From: Tritrichomonas foetus
Lineage: Eukaryota > Parabasalia > Tritrichomonadida > Tritrichomonadidae
Assembly: GCA_001839685.1 (NCBI GenBank)
Contig: MLAK01000080.1
Span: 1-11,913, forward strand
DNA: 11,913 bases
Direction of reading: 5' to 3'
Made by a program: the position numbers and the translations under genes. The notes under the pieces are model-generated. The model had not been told where the DNA came from and did not search any database. It was given only the letters and a program-made list of their open reading frames with translations. This document shows, in pieces, positions 6,833-11,913 of the stretch. Positions within the stretch are counted from its first letter, which is position 1, and every line of letters begins with the position of its first letter.

Positions 6833-9832
6833 ATGGAAATCAGTGATGAGTGGATGTACGATGTGAATAAAAAAATCGCAACATTAACGAAAACTGTATT
6901 TAGACTTCATGCTGAAACCGTCGATCGTAAAGATGAAGTCGCAAAATTAAAATCGCGATATGAAGACGAATTGAATGCCGCTGTTCATGCTTCTCAAAAA
7001 AGTATCGATACTGCACAAAAAGAAGTTCAAAACTATCGAGAAAATATCGACGCGACCGTTCGAAGAGCATATGAATCAGAATTTTCAAAAGTTAGAAAAC
7101 AATTCGACGACGTGAAAAACAAACTTGAAACGCAATCAAAAAGAGTTATCGACGGAGCAAATAAGCAACTGGACACATTGAAAAAGCAAGTGGATGCCTT
7201 AAAGAAGAAGGCAGACTCTCAAATGATTATTTTTCAGAATGCGCAGAATGAATTACAAAAACTTTCTGCTGATACAATTTCTAAAATTGAAGCAAAACAT
7301 AAAAAGCAACTCGCTTCACATGTCACTGAAGCAAATAAAAAATACAACTCTCTTGTAATGGCCACTGCCAAAAAAGAAGAAGAACTAAAGAAGAAGTTTG
7401 AAAGCGAAATTGGTGATCTAAGAAAATCCTTAGCAGCAGGCCAGAAATCAGCCCAAGAAGCTCTGGCTGCCCGCCAAAAAGAACTAGAAGAACAATTATC
7501 GAAATTAGAAAAAGAAAAAGACGAGTTAGTTTCTTCAATCGATGTTTTAAAGTCTACAATGATTGAACAACAAAATGAAGCTGAAAATTTATTGAAAAAA
7601 GTCCAAGATAAAAAAGCTCAAATGGCAGCACAACATACAAAAGATATGGATTCGTTAAATTCAAAATTAGAAGAACGAAAGAAAGCTCATAATGAAGAAA
7701 TTGAAAAAATTAAGGCAGAAATGGCAAATGCTGAAGCAGAACATAAAGCTGCAATGGATGCATTAAATAAACAAATCGAAGATGAAAAAAATGAACATGC
7801 TAAACAATTAAGAATGCTTGAAGATTCTTCAAAATCTGCTTCAAATGAAACCGATCAACGAAAAGCTCAATTAATGGCAGAACATAAAGCTAAAATCGAT
7901 GAATTAACAAAGAATCATAAAAAATTCTTAGAGGAAGCAGAATCTAAAGAAAAAGAACTTCGTCAACAACTTGAAGCAGCTCAAAAAAAGCATGAAAATG
8001 AAATTCAAAAATTAAAAACTGAAATTTTCACTGAAAATCAAAATCATCAAGCTGCTCTTGAAGAAATGAAATCAAATCATGCAGCTGAAATGGAACGTTT
8101 GAAGAAAGAGCATGATGCTGAATTACAACGCCTTAATAATGAATTACAAAATAGTTCAAGTGTATCTTCTGCTTCTTTACAACAACTTTTAGATCAAATT
8201 GAAGCATTAAAGAAAGAAATTGAAGAATTAAAACGAAATAACGAACGAGAAATGCAAGATAGACAAAAAAAGAAAGAAGAAACACTTCAAAAAATGAAAG
8301 ATGATCATGCAGCTGATATCCAAAGAATGAGAGATGAATATGCCGAAAAAAGAAAAAAAATGGAAGAAGAAACAAAACTAAAAATTGAAAAAATGAATAA
8401 AGAACATGAAGATGAATTAAAAATGATTGAATCTGAAGCAAAAGATAAACTTGAAAAAGATGCAAAAGCACTTCGTGAACAATTGGAAGCACAAAGACAA
8501 AAAGATATTGAAGATCTTAAGGCAACTTGGGAAAAGAAGCTTTCCGAAATTCGTGCAAAAATTGAAGCTAGGCAACGTGCGAAAGCTGACGCTGAAAAGT
8601 TTCTTGCCGATGAAACAGCACGTAGACAAGCACAAATAGATGAAATTCGTGCAGAAATTAAAAAAATTGATTCTGACTGGGCAGATGAGAAAAAGAAATT
8701 AAATGATGAGTGGACTTCTAAATTGTCATCTTTAAAAGCTCAACATGCAGAAATTGAAAGGCAAAGTGAAGAGGCTAAACGACAAAAAGATGAAGAATAT
8801 GCACGATCAGTTGAACAATTGAAAAATGAACTTGAAAGGGAAGAAAAAGAAAAAGTGAAAGCTATAGAAGATTTAGTAGCTGCAATCGCTGAACAAAAAA
8901 AGAAAAATGAAGATGAAGCAAATAAAGCCAACGATGAAATAATTCAAATTCGTGCACAAAGAACAGCCGTTATTGAAGACCTTCAAAGACAAATTGAAAA
9001 GCTCAAAAGTGACACTCAAAAGCGATTAGAAGAGATTGAAAGTGAAAGACAAACTGAACTTGCGAAATTAAATGAACAACTCAATCAAATCAAAGCCAAA
9101 GGTGAGGCTGAACTTGAAGAATTGAGAAAAAGTTATGAAGGCACAAAAAGGAACCAAGATGAAAAATTAGAAAATTTGCGTCAAAAAATTCAATATGAAG
9201 AAGAAGAAGCAACAAAAAGATTAACTGAATTAAAACTACAAAATGAAGCTACAATTAAAGAACTTGAAGAATCACAAAAAGAGGAAATTGATAAATTAAA
9301 TTCAGAATTATCAAAACTTAAAGATGAATCTGAAGCACAAAAAAAGTCACATACAGAACTTCTCGCTAAGCAACAGAAAGAATACGACGAAAAGATGGCA
9401 CAAATGAAAAGACAGTTTGAACAGGAAAGGGATCAAATAAACAAAGAAATGCAAGAAATTGAAAAAACGAAAAAGAAAGCAATAGCTGATCTCGAAGCTG
9501 AAACCAAAGAATGGGAAGCCAAATATAACAATAGAGATGCTCGACCAGAAGATCTTGAAAGAATAAAGAAACTTGAAGAATTAATTAAAGAAAGAACTGA
9601 AGCGATTGAGAAAGTTCAGCAAGAATTGAAATATTATCAATCTGAGTTATTGAATAGAGAAACGACTTATAATAAAGTATTTAACAATAAACCACAGGTT
9701 GGTGTTTTGAATGCACTTGAAAGGAAAGTAAAAAGAGATCAAATGATTGCACAAGTTGGATCATCAACAAAATTGCCACCACTTCCAGACAATGCAGATT
9801 CATCACGAAAAAGTGCCAGACCACCAACTTGA
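6833..9832 (+). CDS. FAM184-like coiled-coil protein
   Basis: This complete 999-residue protein is almost entirely charged coiled coil, with Ser-rich breaks near 332-340 and 441-448. Two non-generic regions identify it. Residues 12-26 (NKKIATLTKTVFRLH) resemble the N-terminal segment of animal FAM184A (KKIAQLTKVIYALN, from memory). Near the C-terminus, RPED at 904-907, a KYYQSELLNRET segment, and KVFNNKPQVGV at 948-958 line up in order and spacing with the FAM184A C-terminal block (PED, FYQLELVNRET, NKVFN, P-x-VGV). The tail is Pro/Ser-rich and basic (KLPPLP). The vertebrate protein is also about 1100 residues. Function in this lineage is unknown; a flagellar or basal-body role is inference. 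A generic coiled-coil annotation would miss this relationship. An initiator precedes the ATG by 19 bases and AATAAA follows the stop. Confidence 0.88.
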   Translation: MEISDEWMYDVNKKIATLTKTVFRLHAETVDRKDEVAKLKSRYEDELNAAVHASQKSIDTAQKEVQNYRENIDATVRRAYESEFSKVRKQFDDVKNKLETQSKRVIDGANKQLDTLKKQVDALKKKADSQMIIFQNAQNELQKLSADTISKIEAKHKKQLASHVTEANKKYNSLVMATAKKEEELKKKFESEIGDLRKSLAAGQKSAQEALAARQKELEEQLSKLEKEKDELVSSIDVLKSTMIEQQNEAENLLKKVQDKKAQMAAQHTKDMDSLNSKLEERKKAHNEEIEKIKAEMANAEAEHKAAMDALNKQIEDEKNEHAKQLRMLEDSSKSASNETDQRKAQLMAEHKAKIDELTKNHKKFLEEAESKEKELRQQLEAAQKKHENEIQKLKTEIFTENQNHQAALEEMKSNHAAEMERLKKEHDAELQRLNNELQNSSSVSSASLQQLLDQIEALKKEIEELKRNNEREMQDRQKKKEETLQKMKDDHAADIQRMRDEYAEKRKKMEEETKLKIEKMNKEHEDELKMIESEAKDKLEKDAKALREQLEAQRQKDIEDLKATWEKKLSEIRAKIEARQRAKADAEKFLADETARRQAQIDEIRAEIKKIDSDWADEKKKLNDEWTSKLSSLKAQHAEIERQSEEAKRQKDEEYARSVEQLKNELEREEKEKVKAIEDLVAAIAEQKKKNEDEANKANDEIIQIRAQRTAVIEDLQRQIEKLKSDTQKRLEEIESERQTELAKLNEQLNQIKAKGEAELEELRKSYEGTKRNQDEKLENLRQKIQYEEEEATKRLTELKLQNEATIKELEESQKEEIDKLNSELSKLKDESEAQKKSHTELLAKQQKEYDEKMAQMKRQFEQERDQINKEMQEIEKTKKKAIADLEAETKEWEAKYNNRDARPEDLERIKKLEELIKERTEAIEKVQQELKYYQSELLNRETTYNKVFNNKPQVGVLNALERKVKRDQMIAQVGSSTKLPPLPDNADSSRKSARPPT

Positions 9833-9863
9833 TTTGGATATTTTTTTTCGTTGTTTTTGCGCT

Positions 9864-9869
9864 AATAAA
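9864..9869 (+). terminator. AATAAA polyadenylation-type signal
   Basis: AATAAA (containing TAAA) lies about 30 bases after the TGA stop of the FAM184-like gene and is the first TAAA downstream. Confidence 0.45.
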
Positions 9870-10120
9870 ATGTTTGAATATATCATGAAATTTCCATACT
9901 CTTTTTCTATTTATTTATATATTTAGTTTTTACGAAAAGTAGAAGAAATTAATTTGAATTAAAAATAATATAGTACATTAAACAAATATGTAAATTTATT
10001 GCTGTGTGGACAACTGATAGTATAAATATACACATTAATTGTATATTTTCATTGTTTTGATTGAGATATGTTGGCGACATCTGACATAATTTTCTGAATT
10101 TATCGTAAATTTATCGCTTC

Positions 10121-10125
10121 TCACA
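10121..10125 (+). promoter_or_regulatory. Initiator-like TCACA of the phosphatase gene
   Basis: TCACA fits TCAYW and lies 45 bases before the first in-frame ATG (10168). Another TCACA abuts the ATG itself (10164-10168 region). The longer leader also contains two out-of-frame ATGs (10149 and 10160), which is unusual if this initiator is the one used. Confidence 0.25.
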
Positions 10126-10167
10126 AATTTGTTGAACTTTTTAAATACATGCTCAGAAAATGGTCAC

Positions 10168-11631
10168 ATGTTTTTCTTTTTTCTTTTTAAATTCATAATT
10201 CCTTTTGATGAATCTTGGTGTGAGCCTCCCCTTCCTCAATACCACCACAAAGAAAATGCAGATTTAGTGATGGTTCAAATTCTCACTCGGCATGGGGCAA
10301 GAACACCACTTCATCAGTCTCCTCTGTATCCCCATGTTTGGCAATGCAATAATACAGAATTATTTTCTATTGACATTAAATCACCACATTTACACAAGAA
10401 AACAAACCTTCAAAATAAATTATTGAATAATGATGAAGTAAAAGGTGAAGATGAAAAAGATGAAGAAAAAGGTGACGATGATGATGAAAAAGAAGAAAGT
10501 CACAAAGAAGAGGAAGAAAATGAATTTGAAAAGAAAAAAATTCATGAAAATGAGTTCGAGGAAAAAAAATTTCACAAAAATGCAAAAACTTTGGAATTTC
10601 ATGAAAATAATCTTTTTGATGATAAAATCAAAAAACATCCTCTCAGAATTTCTGTTTCTCAATCTAAATCTGTTTTCTTAGGTGATTGTCATTTCAGCCA
10701 ACTCCTTGGGCGTGGTGCAAAAAATTTAAGGAAGCTTGGAAGCCACATTCGTAAAATTTATGTTGATGAAATGAAGTTTTTACCAAAAAAATTCAAGCAA
10801 AGTATTTTTAAATTCAGATCAACTCGAACACATCGAACAATACATTCACAAATGAATTTTATTTCAGGACTTTATCCAAATCTCGAAACAAATCAAAATA
10901 TCACAATATTTATTACTGATAAAGAAATTGACCCTCTTCGACATCTTCCTTCAATTTGCACAAATTTAAAGAAGGTTGTTGAAGAAGTTCAAGAGTCGCC
11001 AGAATTCGCTCGAATCGGTGAAAATTCAGAGATTGTAAAGAACACAACGATTTATAAAAAACTGGGGAAAATATTTGGAACAAAAGGAAAATCAACAAAC
11101 GATATTGCAATGGCTGCTCGATGTAATGACTTACGCGGAACTTTACCTGATGATGTGACTGATGAGCTCCTTGATTCTGCTGCACTGTTAAAGGCGGCAC
11201 AACAGAAGTATATATACACTCATCCTAAAGTTTTCCCACTCAAATTTTCTTTTGCAATTGCCGAAATTGTGAATTCAATGATTGATCGAATGAATGGAAA
11301 ATCCAATATTCGGTTCATTCATTGGTCAGCGCACGATGGCGATATCTTCGGATTCCTTGGTTATTTGGGGACAGGAACAGATACGCTTCCTCCATATGGT
11401 TCGTATATTATTACCGAGTTGTGGAAATACAGAAAAAATGGAGAGTTTTTTGTAAGGTTTATTTATAATGGAAAAGTGTTAAGAATTCCAAGGTTTGGAA
11501 ATGTAAAAGAAGTATTGTTTGATGATTTCTTACGTTTTGTGAAACTGAATATGCCAAAGTTAAAAGAAGATTGCGGATTCACACCTGAAAAACTTAAAAA
11601 GTCGTGGGTTTTCATTCCAGAAGAAATATAG
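10168..11631 (+). CDS. Histidine acid phosphatase, secretory or membrane-anchored
   Basis: This 487-residue protein belongs to the histidine phosphatase superfamily, branch 2. The catalytic motif RHGARTP lies at residues 41-47 with nucleophile His42. Arg217 in FRSTRTHRT is the expected phosphate-binding arginine, followed by GLYP. The distal AHD at 388-390 supplies His389 and the proton donor Asp390. C-x-x-x-QLL-x-RGA near 174-184 matches the family's QLT-x-x-G segment and is closest to 2-phosphoxylose phosphatase and lysosomal acid phosphatase types. Residues 2-13 are hydrophobic (MFFFFLFKFIIPF), suggesting a signal peptide or anchor. ATG 10168 is the first in-frame ATG after the upstream stop at 10087. 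A charged insertion (about 89-156) separates RHG from the rest. It would release phosphate at low pH in a lysosome, at the surface or outside the cell; the substrate is unknown. AHD is followed by GDI instead of the common x-TL. Confidence 0.9.
   Translation: MFFFFLFKFIIPFDESWCEPPLPQYHHKENADLVMVQILTRHGARTPLHQSPLYPHVWQCNNTELFSIDIKSPHLHKKTNLQNKLLNNDEVKGEDEKDEEKGDDDDEKEESHKEEEENEFEKKKIHENEFEEKKFHKNAKTLEFHENNLFDDKIKKHPLRISVSQSKSVFLGDCHFSQLLGRGAKNLRKLGSHIRKIYVDEMKFLPKKFKQSIFKFRSTRTHRTIHSQMNFISGLYPNLETNQNITIFITDKEIDPLRHLPSICTNLKKVVEEVQESPEFARIGENSEIVKNTTIYKKLGKIFGTKGKSTNDIAMAARCNDLRGTLPDDVTDELLDSAALLKAAQQKYIYTHPKVFPLKFSFAIAEIVNSMIDRMNGKSNIRFIHWSAHDGDIFGFLGYLGTGTDTLPPYGSYIITELWKYRKNGEFFVRFIYNGKVLRIPRFGNVKEVLFDDFLRFVKLNMPKLKEDCGFTPEKLKKSWVFIPEEI
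10432..10635 (+). repeat. Low-complexity charged insertion in the phosphatase
   Basis: Codons here encode an Asp/Glu/Lys-rich stretch of about 68 residues with short imperfect repeats (KKIHENEFEEKKFHKN). It keeps frame within the phosphatase. Purine-rich GAA and GAT triplets suggest growth by slippage. In typical family members only a short loop occupies this position. Confidence 0.8.
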
Positions 11632-11913
11632 AGATCTCTTTGAAAAGAAGAAAAAACCAAATTGGAAAAATGATGATTTACATTTTCATTTCATTTTGTA
11701 CTTTTAGAATTTTGTATATATTTCGAATCAAATTAATGTTATTTTATATTAGTTACTGTTAATTTATAAATTGTTTGTTATTGACTAATTCTCTCTCTTT
11801 TTTTTTTATGATTATTTGACTAAGAAGGTTTCACTTACAGTTGCATGGAAAATCTTAGCCTGTCTTAACGACAAAGCCTCCTATATGAAAGGTTTACAAA
11901 ATGGTCCCCCAAA
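11632..11913. other. 3' flank of the phosphatase gene, no gene seen
   Basis: The first part is very AT-rich and contains TAAA at 11767-11770 and a ten-T run (11798-11807) preceded by CTCTCTC. From about 11820 the base composition becomes clearly less AT-rich. All frames there are closed by stops within a few dozen codons on both strands. It may be the edge of an unseen neighbouring feature. Confidence 0.5.
11767..11770 (+). terminator. TAAA polyadenylation-type signal, weak
   Basis: This TAAA lies about 136 bases after the TAG stop of the phosphatase gene. The distance is long for a trichomonad, so assignment is tentative. Confidence 0.25.

Larger units (their letters stand above)
9833..10167. 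other. Intergenic spacer, no gene seen
   Basis: This very AT-rich 335-base spacer holds the 3' end of the FAM184-like gene (an eight-T run at 9841-9848 and AATAAA at 9864-9869) and the promoter of the phosphatase gene. TTATCG occurs twice just before the initiator-like TCACA; the reverse complement of the first (TATCGT) resembles the Trichomonas Myb2 site ACGATA. I see no ORF or RNA gene. Confidence 0.6.

Noticed and set aside
10129..10167. Phosphatase start at the in-frame TTG at base 10129
   Set aside because: A nuclear eukaryotic gene should begin at ATG; the first in-frame ATG is at 10168 and is directly followed by the hydrophobic segment.
5667..11890. Similarity between bases 5667-5686 and about 11869-11888 (ACGACAmAGCCTyCTwTAT)
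   Set aside because: About 16 of 20 bases match, but that is expected by chance between two intergenic stretches of this size, and the flanks do not align.
1..11913. Introns of the trichomonad type (GTAYGT ... ACTAACACACAG)
   Set aside because: No such pair of motifs was seen, and all four coding frames run uninterrupted.

Overview
The window looks like nuclear DNA of a parabasalid flagellate, most probably a trichomonad close to Tritrichomonas or Trichomonas. Four long genes are AT-rich and have no visible introns. All three stop codons are used (TAA, TAA, TGA, TAG), which argues against ciliate codes. Two of the genes encode very large coiled-coil proteins. Trichomonad-type initiators (TCAYW) lie just before several starts, and TAAA or AATAAA signals lie at or just after stops. 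The placement rests on these features, since no marker gene is present.

Layout. Bases 1-5043 (+) are the 3' part of a giant coiled-coil gene. Its frame is open to the window edge, and a repeat motif lies upstream of the first ATG, so the true start is outside the window. Bases 5044-5890 are a long convergent intergenic stretch with a homopolymer T run and several inverted repeats, including a nested set at 5675-5777 that could be a structured RNA. Bases 5891-6670 (-) encode a protein with two RNA recognition motifs (RRMs). It is divergent from, and shares a short promoter region with, a 999-residue coiled-coil gene at 6833-9832 (+), whose two ends match the FAM184 family. After about 335 bases of AT-rich spacer, 10168-11631 (+) encodes a histidine acid phosphatase with a hydrophobic N-terminus and a highly charged insertion. 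The last 282 bases hold no gene I can support.

The genes do not form a pathway. Both coiled-coil proteins suit a cell with an elaborate flagellar and striated-fibre cytoskeleton. The RRM protein is probably an RNA-processing factor and the phosphatase is probably secreted or surface-exposed. The most unusual element is the first protein: about 24 coiled-coil segments of roughly 45 residues, each separated by a short acidic, strand-like linker, with an average repeat near 59 residues.
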